From Neisseria perflava (GTDB taxonomy: Bacteria > Pseudomonadota > Gammaproteobacteria > Burkholderiales > Neisseriaceae): a stretch of 64,000 nucleotides of DNA. The stretch is taken from NCBI RefSeq assembly GCF_002863305.2, contig NZ_CP136962.1, positions 1,054,001 through 1,118,000 on the forward strand. Reading direction: 5' to 3'. The notes beneath the pieces were generated by a model. That model had not been told where the DNA came from, searched no databases, and saw only the letters and a program-made list of their open reading frames with translations. A program made the translations under genes and the position numbers. This document shows, one piece after another, positions 18,993 to 26,442 of this stretch (positions are counted from its first letter, which is position 1; each line of letters begins with the position of its first letter).

Positions 18993-19742
18993 ATGACTGC
19001 CAAAATCCGTTTTATCTTCCGTCTTCTCTGTATTGCCGGCTGCCTTTTGTACGGCATGGCCGAAATGTTTTTTCTGTTTCCCTTTTACAGCAGCAAACGC
19101 AAACTGCGCGCGATCCAATTATGGTCGCTGCGCGTGCTCGCTTCCTGCGGCATGAAACTGCAAACCTTCGGCACGCCGCCGCAAGAAAATCGCGGTCAGC
19201 TGATTATCAGCAACCATATTTCATGGTTGGACATTATGGCGGTTAACGGCGCATTTCCCGGCCGTTTTGTAGCTAAAGACGATGTGGCCAAATGGCCGGT
19301 GGTCGGTTATCTCGCCACACAGGCGCAAACGGTTTACGTCTCGCGCAACCGCGGCATCAAAGGCAACTCCGCCAAAATTGCAGGCGTGACCGAAGCACTG
19401 AAAAACGGCGACACCGTCACCATTTTCCCCGAAGGTACCAGTACCGAAGGCCGTGAAATCCTGCCGTTCAAACCCAGCTTTTTTCAGACGGCCTATGATG
19501 CAGGCGTACCGATTATTCCAGCGCTCTGCCGCTACCCGAATCCGGACGGCAGCAGCCCCAATCCGCACACTGCCTACTACGGCGACATCAGCCTCTGGCA
19601 ATCCATCTGCATGGTCATCAGCCAGCCTTCCAGCACGGTCGAGCTGCATTTCCTCGATCCGATTGAAGCAGGAGAAGACCGCTACGCTACCGCGCTTCAC
19701 GTACACGCCCTGTTGAGCGAAAAGCAAAAACAGTTGGGCTGA
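18993..19742 (+). CDS. 1-acyl-glycerol-3-phosphate acyltransferase family protein (PlsC/OlsA-like)
   Basis: 249 aa. An N-terminal membrane segment (about 5-30) is followed by the PlsC fold with the catalytic NHISWLD (HX4D) motif near 72-78 and the substrate motif FPEGTST near 149-155. It transfers an acyl chain to a lysophosphatidate or lyso-lipid at the inner membrane. A DUS in frame (about 19485) encodes FQTA. It is similar in type to the neisserial Nla acyltransferases. Pairing with the preceding GNAT gene suggests an OlsA-like role, but general PlsC activity cannot be excluded. Confidence 0.82.
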   Translation: MTAKIRFIFRLLCIAGCLLYGMAEMFFLFPFYSSKRKLRAIQLWSLRVLASCGMKLQTFGTPPQENRGQLIISNHISWLDIMAVNGAFPGRFVAKDDVAKWPVVGYLATQAQTVYVSRNRGIKGNSAKIAGVTEALKNGDTVTIFPEGTSTEGREILPFKPSFFQTAYDAGVPIIPALCRYPNPDGSSPNPHTAYYGDISLWQSICMVISQPSSTVELHFLDPIEAGEDRYATALHVHALLSEKQKQLG

Positions 19743-19748
19743 TCAAAC

Positions 19749-19780
19749 AAAAGGCCGTCTGAATATTCAGACGGCCTTTT
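19749..19780. terminator. DUS palindrome terminator
   Basis: AAAAGGCCGTCTGAAT immediately followed by ATTCAGACGGCCTTTT, a perfect palindrome between the convergent acyltransferase and gloA genes. Confidence 0.8.
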
Positions 19781-19795
19781 CCATTATCTTATGTC

Positions 19796-20209
19796 TTAAG
19801 ATGAATATTGTACCGAATCGCTACCGCTTTTCTTTTGAATAAATTCGATTTTGTAGCCGTCCGGATCTTCGACAAACGCAATCACAGTCGTGCCGTGTTT
19901 CATCGGGCCGGCTTCGCGTACCACTTTGCCGCCCATCTCTTTGACACGTTCGCACGCGGCGTAAGCATCATCGACTTCAATCGCGATGTGGCCGTAAGCA
20001 TCGCCCAAGTCGTAAGACTCGGTATCCCAGTTGTGGGTCAGTTCCAAAACAGTATGATCCGCCTCATCGCCATAACCGACAAAAGCCAAAGTAAAACGGC
20101 CTTCAGGATAATCGCGGCGGCGCAGCAGTTGCATATTCAATACGTTTTGATAGAAATCCAAAGAGCGTTCGAGATTGCCGACACGCAACATAGTATGAAG
20201 CAAGCGCAT
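19796..20209 (-). CDS. gloA: Lactoylglutathione lyase (glyoxalase I)
   Basis: 137 aa from the ATG at 20209 ([14 protein letters not shown]); the 11-residue extension is not family-like. It converts the hemithioacetal of methylglyoxal and glutathione to S-lactoylglutathione. The metal ligands of the Ni-type enzyme are visible: His5, Glu56 ([10 protein letters not shown]), His74 ([10 protein letters not shown]) and Glu122 (YKIEFIQ). Length and motifs are complete. The minus-strand gene has AAAGGAACAAAATC before its start. Confidence 0.95.
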   Translation of the reverse strand: MRLLHTMLRVGNLERSLDFYQNVLNMQLLRRRDYPEGRFTLAFVGYGDEADHTVLELTHNWDTESYDLGDAYGHIAIEVDDAYAACERVKEMGGKVVREAGPMKHGTTVIAFVEDPDGYKIEFIQKKSGSDSVQYSS

Positions 20210-20414
20210 GATTTTGTTCCTTTCTGAATTATGTTTGGTCATGGATTATAACACATCAGGCATTTGCCCCCTCATCTTAGAAAATGCCGATACATACACC
20301 GTGTAGAAATGAAGCGTATCCTCTATCGCCATTTGAATTTCATGTATTAACAAGCACACCAACCGACTAAATTGCTATAATCGCCACACTTACAACACAA
20401 CACTTCAAACCGTC

Positions 20415-21515
20415 ATGAAAACCTTTGTTCTTCCCGATACCCGCCCTTATCCGCAAAGCCCTATCAAAAACTACCTTCTGCTCAATGCCTATCAGCTGGC
20501 GCACAACTCCTCCTCCGCATCACGCAAGCTTTCAGCTGGCCAACTACAAACCGAAATCCGCACCATGCTCAGCCAAAACCATTACATCAACCTTTCATTG
20601 GCAATGACCATGGCGCCAGATGTCGGCACTTACACCAGCCTGATTCAAAGCGTGGGCGAAGTCCTGAAGGCAGAAAACGATAACGAAGCCCAATGGTTTG
20701 CCCTGCCTGTCGTTTTGGTTGCCGGTTGCAAAAAAGAACAAACCCTGCCGCTCACACTGCCTACCGAAGCCCTCTTCGCCTGCCTGCAAAACTACCCCAA
20801 CCTGCGCACCCTCACGCAAAACACGCAATGGCTGCCTTACCTCGTCCAATCTACCGACTTGAGCAGCATTACCCCGGGCGACTGGTTCCAAGCCAAGCAA
20901 AACGATGAAGCGGCAGGCGCATTCCTGCAAAAATTCGAATACAAACCATTGATGCTGCCCGAAGGTCAATCCGTCCATGTTGTTTACGCGCTGGGCTACG
21001 GCAATAAAGACATTCAGACGGCCTTGGGCCTCAACCTGCAACAGGCAGGTCTGCCATTGATGCAGGTTTGGCAAGAACATCTCGCCCTCGACGGCGTTAC
21101 CCTCTTTACCAACCCGCTCTCGCCCAATACACCGCTTGACGCGCTTACCGACGGCAGCCACACCCGCCAACGCATGGCCATGGACGTTTTTGCCACCAAC
21201 GCCATCCGCGCCATCCGTATGCAAAGCCCGCGTGTCGGCGTTGTTGCCGCAGCGAAAGCGGACGGTAAGCTCCAGTTCAGCTTCAACGCGACAGACAGCG
21301 CGTTTGAAATCGTTCCACAGACCTTCACTTGGGAGCTGGCCTCAACCGACAATATCGCCATCGTGCAGCAAAACTTCCTCGACCTGATGGCAGAATGCCG
21401 AATCGAGCACCTCTACCTGCTGCATAACCCACTGGGAGAAAACGAGAACATCCCTACTTATGCCCAAGCGTTGAAACTGGAAGGCCATAATCCTTTCTTC
21501 AGCAATGTAAACTAA
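20415..21515 (+). CDS. Conserved hypothetical protein
   Basis: 366 aa, soluble, with no signal peptide and no membrane segments. The start at 20415 (MKTFVLPDTRPYPQSPIKNYLLLNAYQ) lies 34 bp after a TATAAT (20376-20381). I do not recognise a domain; the middle contains a DUS-encoded DIQTALGL (near 21014). It ends with a Pro/Asn-rich ALKLEGHNPFFSNVN. It is a single-gene unit with its own strong hairpin. Base composition is neisserial, so it looks like a resident gene rather than a recent arrival. Confidence 0.7.
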   Translation: MKTFVLPDTRPYPQSPIKNYLLLNAYQLAHNSSSASRKLSAGQLQTEIRTMLSQNHYINLSLAMTMAPDVGTYTSLIQSVGEVLKAENDNEAQWFALPVVLVAGCKKEQTLPLTLPTEALFACLQNYPNLRTLTQNTQWLPYLVQSTDLSSITPGDWFQAKQNDEAAGAFLQKFEYKPLMLPEGQSVHVVYALGYGNKDIQTALGLNLQQAGLPLMQVWQEHLALDGVTLFTNPLSPNTPLDALTDGSHTRQRMAMDVFATNAIRAIRMQSPRVGVVAAAKADGKLQFSFNATDSAFEIVPQTFTWELASTDNIAIVQQNFLDLMAECRIEHLYLLHNPLGENENIPTYAQALKLEGHNPFFSNVN

Positions 21516-21520
21516 ATTGA

Positions 21521-21569
21521 AAATGCAACACGCCAAGGCCGTCTGAAAACGGTTTAGCGTGTTGCATTT
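21521..21569 (+). terminator. 13-bp stem terminator with a DUS in its loop
   Basis: AAATGCAACACGC (21521-21533) pairs perfectly with GCGTGTTGCATTT (21557-21569). The single DUS (AAGGCCGTCTGAA) sits in the loop instead of forming the stem. Confidence 0.7.
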
Positions 21570-21601
21570 ATTTTCAAACCTTACCGCTCATTTTCACGCA
21601 T

Positions 21602-22114
21602 ATGAAAACCCACAAAATCCTTTTCGTCTGCCTCGGCAATATCTGCCGCTCCCCCATGGCCGAATACGTCCTGCGCCATCGCGCCCGCGAAGCAGGCATG
21701 GACAATGCCATCATTACGGCCAGCGCAGGCACATCAGGTTGGCACGATGGGGAAGACATGCACGAAGGCACGCGCCGCGTGCTCAAGCAACACGGCATCG
21801 ACCCGTCAGGCTTTACCAGCAGCAAAATCAAACCCAGCGATGCCGAACATTTCGACTACATCATCGTGATGGACGACAACAATCTCAGAGAAACTGAAAA
21901 ACAGCTCGGTTTCCACCCCGGCAAAATCTTCAAACTGACCGACCTTCGTCGTACCAACCACATGCTTTTCATGCGTGATAGCTTGGACAGCATCGTTGAG
22001 CCAGTTTTGAATGAAATGGGACGATTCTATGACTGGACTGAAGAAGAAAAAGCCGCTTACCGTGCTGATGTCGAAGCAGCTCTTGCTAACAATGATTTAG
22101 CAGAATTAAAATAA
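21602..22114 (+). pseudogene. Low-molecular-weight tyrosine phosphatase N-terminus fused to a streptococcal GlpO tail
   Basis: The ORF is 170 aa. Residues 1-115 are a neisserial LMW-PTP: the P-loop CLGNICRS starts at the nucleophile Cys10 with Arg16, followed by GTSGWHDGEDMHEGTR and FDYIIVMDDNN. From about residue 116 the sequence changes to RRTNHMLFMRDSLDS...FYDWTEEEK...ADVEAALANNDLAEL. From memory this is the C-terminus of streptococcal alpha-glycerophosphate oxidase GlpO. The native 3' end survives at 22929-23045. The fusion lacks the DPWY loop carrying the general-acid Asp, so phosphatase activity is probably lost or crippled. The ORF is intact and could still be translated. Confidence 0.85.
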
Positions 22115-22118
22115 AAGA

Positions 22119-22160
22119 GGTGGAGGGCAGGACTCCTAGTCTACCCTCTCCTTCTTTTTA
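22119..22160 (+). promoter_or_regulatory. Hairpin in the glpO-glpF spacer
   Basis: GAGGTGGAGGGCAGG...CTACCCTCTCC folds into a stem followed by TTCTTTTTAA. It may be a partial terminator from the donor operon. The GGAGAC ribosome site of glpF follows directly. Confidence 0.4.
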
Positions 22161-22174
22161 ATGGAGACAGAAAG

Positions 22175-22879
22175 ATGATGAATGAATTATTTGGAGAATT
22201 TTTGGGGACTTTAATCCTGATTCTTCTAGGAAATGGTGTTGTTGCAGGTGTGGTTCTTCCTAAAACCAAGAGCAACAATGCAGGTTGGATTGTGACTTCT
22301 ATGGGTTGGGGAATTGCGGTTGCAGTTGCGGTCTTTGTATCTGGCAAGCTCAGTCCAGCTCATTTAAACCCAGCTGTGACCATTGGTGTGGCCTTAAAAG
22401 GTGGTTTGCCTTGGGCTTCCGTTTTCCCATACATCCTAGCTCAGTTCGCAGGGGCTATGCTGGGTCAGATTTTGGTTTGGTTGCAATTCAAACCGCATTA
22501 TGAGGCAGAAGAAAATGCAGGCAATATCCTGGCAACCTTCAGTACTGGACCGGCCATCAAGGATACAGTTTCTAACTTAATCAGTGAAATCCTTGGCACC
22601 TTTGTTTTGGTATTGACAATCTTTGCTTTGGGGCTTTATGATTTTCAGGCAGGTATCGGCACCTTTGCAGTGGGGACTTTGATTGCCGGTATTAGTCTAT
22701 CACTAGGTGGGACAACAGGTTGTGCCTTGAACCCTGCGCGTGACCTTGGACCTCGTATCATGCACAGTATCTTGCCAATTCCAAACAAAGGCGATGGAGA
22801 CTGGTCTTATGCTTGGATTCCAGTTGTGGGACCTGTTATCGGTGCAGCCTTGGCTGTGCTTGTATTCTCACTTTTCTAA
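22175..22879 (+). CDS. glpF: Glycerol facilitator, aquaporin family, streptococcal type
   Basis: 234 aa with six membrane segments and two NPA boxes: HLNPAVT (65-67) and ALNPARD (186-188). The Arg and small residues around the second box fit glycerol-conducting GlpF. From memory the protein is nearly identical to pneumococcal/mitis-group GlpF (start MMNELFGEFLGTLILILLGNG, end VIGAALAVLVFSLF). Codon use and base composition differ from neighbours: many TTT, GGT, TTG and CTT codons and no DUS. The ribosome site GGAGACAGAAAG precedes tandem ATGs. No glpK or glpO start accompanies it, so use of glycerol would depend on host genes elsewhere. Confidence 0.92.
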   Translation: MMNELFGEFLGTLILILLGNGVVAGVVLPKTKSNNAGWIVTSMGWGIAVAVAVFVSGKLSPAHLNPAVTIGVALKGGLPWASVFPYILAQFAGAMLGQILVWLQFKPHYEAEENAGNILATFSTGPAIKDTVSNLISEILGTFVLVLTIFALGLYDFQAGIGTFAVGTLIAGISLSLGGTTGCALNPARDLGPRIMHSILPIPNKGDGDWSYAWIPVVGPVIGAALAVLVFSLF

Positions 22880-22928
22880 TATAGAAAATAATTATTTTGA
22901 TAGAGCTTGAGATGAAAATCTCAGGATC

Positions 22929-23045
22929 CCCGATTCAGGGTACAACCACGTTCCCGATCCGTGGTACACAGGCGACTTTGACGAAACCTACCGTCTGGTC
23001 GATGCCGGCAGTTTGGCCTTATTGGAAAAATTGAAACAGGCTTAA
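22929..23045 (+). pseudogene. Detached 3' end of the LMW tyrosine phosphatase gene
   Basis: An open frame of 38 codons, without a start, reads PDSGYNHVPDPWYTGDFDET...LALLEKLKQA and stops at 23043-23045. It contains the DPWY loop (general-acid Asp) and C-terminal helix of LMW-PTPs. It completes the N-terminal piece ending at 21946 and is separated from it by the streptococcal insert. Confidence 0.85.
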
Positions 23046-23060
23046 ATCGGCTTTAACAAA

Positions 23061-23125
23061 AAAAGACCGTCTGAACAGCTATCTCAAAAGCCATGCTTTC
23101 GTGATTACCTGTTCAGACGGCCTTT
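23061..23125. terminator. DUS hairpin with a long loop
   Basis: AGACCGTCTGAACAG (about 23064-23078) and CTGTTCAGACGGCCT (about 23109-23123) around a 30-base loop. It lies between the old phosphatase stop and convergent metW. The left arm has A for G in the DUS. Confidence 0.6.
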
Positions 23126-23139
23126 ATTGTTCACCGTAA

Positions 23140-23721
23140 TCAACCTACGCGATAAAACGCCAGACTGCCCAATAAATTCGGCAGATGTTTGACCTGTCGG
23201 TTGCCCGTCATGACCGCACGCTCAAGCACGCGGATTTTGTTTTTGGCGCACAATAAATCAAAGTCTTTAAGGGTACACCAATGGATATTGGGCGTATCGT
23301 ACCAATGATACGGCATCCGCTCGGAAACCGGCATATGGCCGCCAATGGCGATTTGAAAGCGGTTGCGCCAGTAGCCGAAGTTAGGGAAGCTGACAATGGC
23401 CTGTTTGGCCACGCGCATCAGGCAGCGCAGGATTTTTTCCGTATTCTGCATCGCCTGAATGGTTTGGCTCAAGACAATCACATCAAAACTTTGATCGCCA
23501 AACGCCACCAAGCCTTCTTCCAAATCGGCTTGAATGACGTTTACGCCGCGGGATATAGCGGCAATCACACTGTCGGTATCGATTTCAACACCGTAGCCGG
23601 TGCAGTTTTTATGTTCCACCAACGCGGCCAACAGCTCGCCGTCGCCGCAGCCCAAATCGAGTACGCGGCTGCCTTCGGGTATCCAATCGTAAATGAGTTG
23701 CAAATCGTCGCGCAGATTCAT
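23140..23721 (-). CDS. metW: Methionine biosynthesis protein MetW
   Basis: 193-aa class I SAM-binding fold. Motif I is [12 protein letters not shown] near 21-32, and the family-typical [22 protein letters not shown] is near 115-136. It is the usual partner of MetX and is thought to enhance or regulate homoserine acetylation. Its ATG overlaps the metX stop by 4 bp (ATGA), so the two are translationally coupled. Length is normal. Confidence 0.92.
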   Translation of the reverse strand: MNLRDDLQLIYDWIPEGSRVLDLGCGDGELLAALVEHKNCTGYGVEIDTDSVIAAISRGVNVIQADLEEGLVAFGDQSFDVIVLSQTIQAMQNTEKILRCLMRVAKQAIVSFPNFGYWRNRFQIAIGGHMPVSERMPYHWYDTPNIHWCTLKDFDLLCAKNKIRVLERAVMTGNRQVKHLPNLLGSLAFYRVG

Positions 23722-24857
23722 TTTTGGCAGTCCTTGTAAACGTTGTTCATGTAAGCGGCAACCGCGCGGATATAGGCTTCGTCTTCCATCAAGAACGCAT
23801 CGTGGCCGTGATTGGATTTGACTTCAATGTATTGCACGGATTTTTGCGCGGCGATTAATGCCTTGACCAATTCATGCGAACGTTGCGGCGAGAAGCGCCA
23901 GTCGGTACTGAAGCTGGCAACAAAAAACTTGGCCTGCACATTCTCCACGGCGCGCGTGAGGTTGTGGCCGTAATCGGCGGCCGGGTCGAAGTAGTCAAGC
24001 GCCTTGGTCATCAGCAGATAAGTATTGGCATCAAAGCGGCCGACAAACTTATCGCCTTGATAGCGAAGATAAGATTCCACTTCAAATTCAACGCCGTAGC
24101 CATACTGATAGCCGTCTGATTTTAAATCGCGGCCGAATTTTTTACCCAAGCCGTCTTCGGCAAGATAGGTGATGTGCCCCATCATGCGCGCGATACGCAA
24201 ACCGCGTGAAGGAACGGTATGATGGCTGCGGTAATTGCCTTCATGGAAATCGGGATCGGTCAAAATAGCCTGACGGGCAACATCGTTAAAAGCGATGTTT
24301 TGAGTGGAAAGTTTAGGCGCAGAAGCGATGACGAGCGCGTGGGCAACGCGTTCAGGCAAAGAAATCGTCCATTGCAATGCCTGCATACCGCCCAAGCTGC
24401 CGCCGACAATGGCCGCCCATTTTTGAATACCGAGATAATCGGCAAGCATGGATTGGGACTTCACCCAGTCTTTGACGGTTACAACGGGGAAATCCGCACC
24501 ATATTCGCGGCCGGTTTCAGGATTCTCGGACAAAGGGCCGGTACTGCCGTCGCAACCGCCCAAGTTGTTCAAACCGACTACAAAAAAGCGTTCGGTATCG
24601 ATAGGTTTGCCGGGGCCAACCATATTGTCCCACCAACCGGCGTATTTATCCTCTGCACTGTGCTTGCCGGCAACGTGATGATTGCCTGACAGGGCGTGGC
24701 AGATCAGGACGGCATTACTTTTGTCGGCATTGAGTGTGCCGTAGGTTTCAATCATTAGGTCGAAACGGGGTAAGGTTTTGCCGTTTTCCAGAGCAAGCGG
24801 TGTGTCAAACGGGATTTTCTGGGGCGTTACAATGCCCACTGAGGCATTTGTTGTCAT
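23718..24857 (-). CDS. metX: Homoserine O-acyltransferase MetX
   Basis: 379-aa alpha/beta hydrolase that acylates homoserine in methionine synthesis. The nucleophile elbow GGSLGGMQ (Ser near 153), the oxyanion-side [10 protein letters not shown], and the C-terminal Asp/His region [11 protein letters not shown] are present. It is first gene of the metX-metW pair and sits upstream of metW with a 4-bp overlap. MetX proteins may use acetyl- or succinyl-CoA; the acyl preference cannot be settled here. The start at 24857 ([10 protein letters not shown]) has GGAAATTACAA upstream. Confidence 0.93.
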   Translation of the reverse strand: MTTNASVGIVTPQKIPFDTPLALENGKTLPRFDLMIETYGTLNADKSNAVLICHALSGNHHVAGKHSAEDKYAGWWDNMVGPGKPIDTERFFVVGLNNLGGCDGSTGPLSENPETGREYGADFPVVTVKDWVKSQSMLADYLGIQKWAAIVGGSLGGMQALQWTISLPERVAHALVIASAPKLSTQNIAFNDVARQAILTDPDFHEGNYRSHHTVPSRGLRIARMMGHITYLAEDGLGKKFGRDLKSDGYQYGYGVEFEVESYLRYQGDKFVGRFDANTYLLMTKALDYFDPAADYGHNLTRAVENVQAKFFVASFSTDWRFSPQRSHELVKALIAAQKSVQYIEVKSNHGHDAFLMEDEAYIRAVAAYMNNVYKDCQK

Positions 24858-24973
24858 TTGTAATTTCCAAGTGAAGCGGCAAAAGGGGTATTATAACGTT
24901 TCGTTTTTGTTTTGTGCATGAGGCTTCAGACGGCCTGCCCTGATTAAAGGCAATATTTTTGGGAGAATGTGAA

Positions 24974-25174
24974 ATGATAGGCAGGCTTTTGCGATTTTTT
25001 TTCTTTTGCGCCATAGCGGCATTGATTGTGAACCGTTTGTTCAGCCGCAAACAAAAGCGCACCATTCGGGAAATCGCCAAAATCAGCGCATGGGTATTGC
25101 TGGGTGCGGCGGCCGCTACGCTATTTTGGTATCTGATGATGCTGTTTTTCAAGCATATTCCCAATTCTTATTGA
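24974..25174 (+). CDS. Small membrane protein
   Basis: 66 aa from the ATG at 24974, with GGGAGAATGTGAA upstream. A TTG at 24959 would add only five residues. Two hydrophobic segments (about 3-16 and 40-58) flank a short basic loop RLFSRKQKRTIRE, consistent with a hairpin membrane protein with a cytoplasmic loop. The family is unknown. It is a single gene followed by a DUS hairpin. Confidence 0.6.
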   Translation: MIGRLLRFFFFCAIAALIVNRLFSRKQKRTIREIAKISAWVLLGAAAATLFWYLMMLFFKHIPNSY

Positions 25175-25184
25175 AATAAAATAT

Positions 25185-25231
25185 AAAAGGCCGTCTGAAA
25201 ACCTTAATCCAGCGTTTTCAGACGGCCTTTT
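25185..25231. terminator. DUS inverted-repeat terminator
   Basis: AAAAGGCCGTCTGAAAAC and GTTTTCAGACGGCCTTT between the small membrane protein gene (+) and convergent nadE (-). Confidence 0.8.
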
Positions 25232-25241
25232 GATGTCAAAC

Positions 25242-26030
25242 TTAAAACAGCTCTTCCGGAATCTTGCAAACCGGAATCGGATTGACTTTGTGCTGCATGG
25301 CTTTGTGCAATCGGGTATAGATTGCCAAAACTTCGCGCTGCCTGCCCTCAAAATCTTCAGGCTTGTGGCTGCCGTACACGCTCATCGCCCATTCGAGTTC
25401 GGGATAAGATGCGCCCATTTGCTCTTCATCGGTACGCTCGGTATCCCAAAGGCCGTCTGTCGGCACGGCTTTTTGAATGTCTTCCGATACGTCCAACTCG
25501 GCTGCCAGCGCGTACACTTGAGTCTTGGTCAAATCGGCAATCGGACTGATGTCCACGCCGCCGTCGCCGTATTTGGTGAAGAAACCGACGCCGAAATCCT
25601 CAATTTTGTTGCCCGTCCCCGCCACCAGCAAACCATGTAGCTGGCCGTAATAATAAAGCGTCGTCATGCGCAGGCGGCTGCGTGCATTGGCAAGTGCCAG
25701 CTGTTTGTTGGGAAATTCGGTTTCGCTGACGTCGACGGTATCGGCAAACGTATCGAAAGTTTGGGTCAAATCGACGCTTTGCGCTTTTACATTCGGATAA
25801 CGCTGTTTCAGACGGCCCATGTGTTCTTGCGCGCGGTTGACTTGGTCGGATTTCTGACGAATCGGCATTTCCAACAACAAAACCGACAAACCGGTTTGCG
25901 CTGCAAGGGTGGAAACCACTGCAGAATCGATGCCGCCGGATACGCCGACGACAAAACCTTTGGCACGCGCCTGCTCGGCGTAATCTTTGAGCCATTGAAC
26001 AATATGGCGGATGATGGCTTGGGTTTGCAT
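25242..26030 (-). CDS. nadE: NH3-dependent NAD+ synthetase
   Basis: 262 aa from the ATG at 26030 (MQTQAIIRHIVQWLK); the 68-residue upstream extension is spurious. It amidates nicotinic acid adenine dinucleotide to NAD using ammonia and ATP. The ATP-pyrophosphatase P-loop VVGVSGGIDSAV has SGGIDS at 31-36. The NaAD/dimer region GTGNKIEDFGVGFFTKYGDGGVDISPIADLTKT is complete. There is no glutaminase domain, so it is the short ammonia-using type. A DUS lies inside (about 25805). Confidence 0.93.
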   Translation of the reverse strand: MQTQAIIRHIVQWLKDYAEQARAKGFVVGVSGGIDSAVVSTLAAQTGLSVLLLEMPIRQKSDQVNRAQEHMGRLKQRYPNVKAQSVDLTQTFDTFADTVDVSETEFPNKQLALANARSRLRMTTLYYYGQLHGLLVAGTGNKIEDFGVGFFTKYGDGGVDISPIADLTKTQVYALAAELDVSEDIQKAVPTDGLWDTERTDEEQMGASYPELEWAMSVYGSHKPEDFEGRQREVLAIYTRLHKAMQHKVNPIPVCKIPEELF

Positions 26031-26132
26031 AGGGATAAATGTTCGCTTCAAATAAAACGAATGATAGCCTGATTTGCACTTGTCTGAAAGACGACAGGGT
26101 ATAATGCCCTTTTTATTTCTTGCACGCACACC

Positions 26133-26411
26133 ATGTCCAAACCCATCCTTCTGCGCTGGCTCGTTGTCTGCCTGATTCCGTTTGCCACCCTTTTGTGGTT
26201 TGCCCTCAACCCGCCCGAAGACAAAACGCAACACCTCATCAACGGCATCATCCTTGCCTGCGAAGCCACGTTCCTATTTAAATTCGTCCTCTTTGACGTC
26301 ATCAAACACCACCTCAAACAAGAGCCTGAATTGAAACGGCAAAGCATTTTGATGTTTATCCCGATTGTTTTGCTGATTGTTTATTTGTTCCATTATTTCG
26401 GCGCATTCTGA
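26133..26411 (+). CDS. Small inner-membrane protein
   Basis: 92 aa with three hydrophobic segments: about 8-25, 40-57 (moderate) and 73-89. There is no signal peptide cleavage site and no family I can name. A TATAAT at 26100-26105 lies 27 bp upstream of the ATG. The stop is 31 bp before the earP start with a DUS between, so it may be co-transcribed with earP-efp. Confidence 0.6.
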   Translation: MSKPILLRWLVVCLIPFATLLWFALNPPEDKTQHLINGIILACEATFLFKFVLFDVIKHHLKQEPELKRQSILMFIPIVLLIVYLFHYFGAF

Positions 26412-26442
26412 TGTTTTCAGACGGCCTTGGGCATATTTTTCC

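Larger units (their letters stand above)
21947..22928 (+). mobile_element. Inserted streptococcal-type DNA (glpO 3' end plus glpF)
   Basis: About 0.98 kb separates two parts of one neisserial gene. Removing it and restoring roughly one codon joins LTDL (ending 21946) to PDSGYNHVPDPWY (starting 22929), giving a normal LMW-PTP of about 154 aa. The insert carries the glpO 3' end, its intergenic hairpin, complete glpF and a short inverted repeat (GAGAT-gaaa-ATCTC, 22910-22923) that may be the glpF terminator. There are no transposase, terminal inverted repeats, att sites or DUS, so illegitimate recombination after natural transformation is the likely route. Boundaries are accurate to a few bases. 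Confidence 0.82.

Noticed and set aside
22924..22929. GGATCC at the right edge of the streptococcal insert as a sign of a cloning artefact
   Set aside because: The left edge has no matching site and the donor sequence keeps natural gene order, so a ligation artefact is less likely than recombination, though reads should be checked.
26031..26234. 68-residue N-terminal extension of nadE
   Set aside because: The family starts at the ATG at 26030, and the extension would overlap the promoter and start of the gene at 26133.
26377..26442. Upstream start for earP overlapping the previous gene
   Set aside because: EarP proteins begin close to the CWIFCNVIDNFGD segment; the ATG at 26443 follows the DUS and does not overlap.
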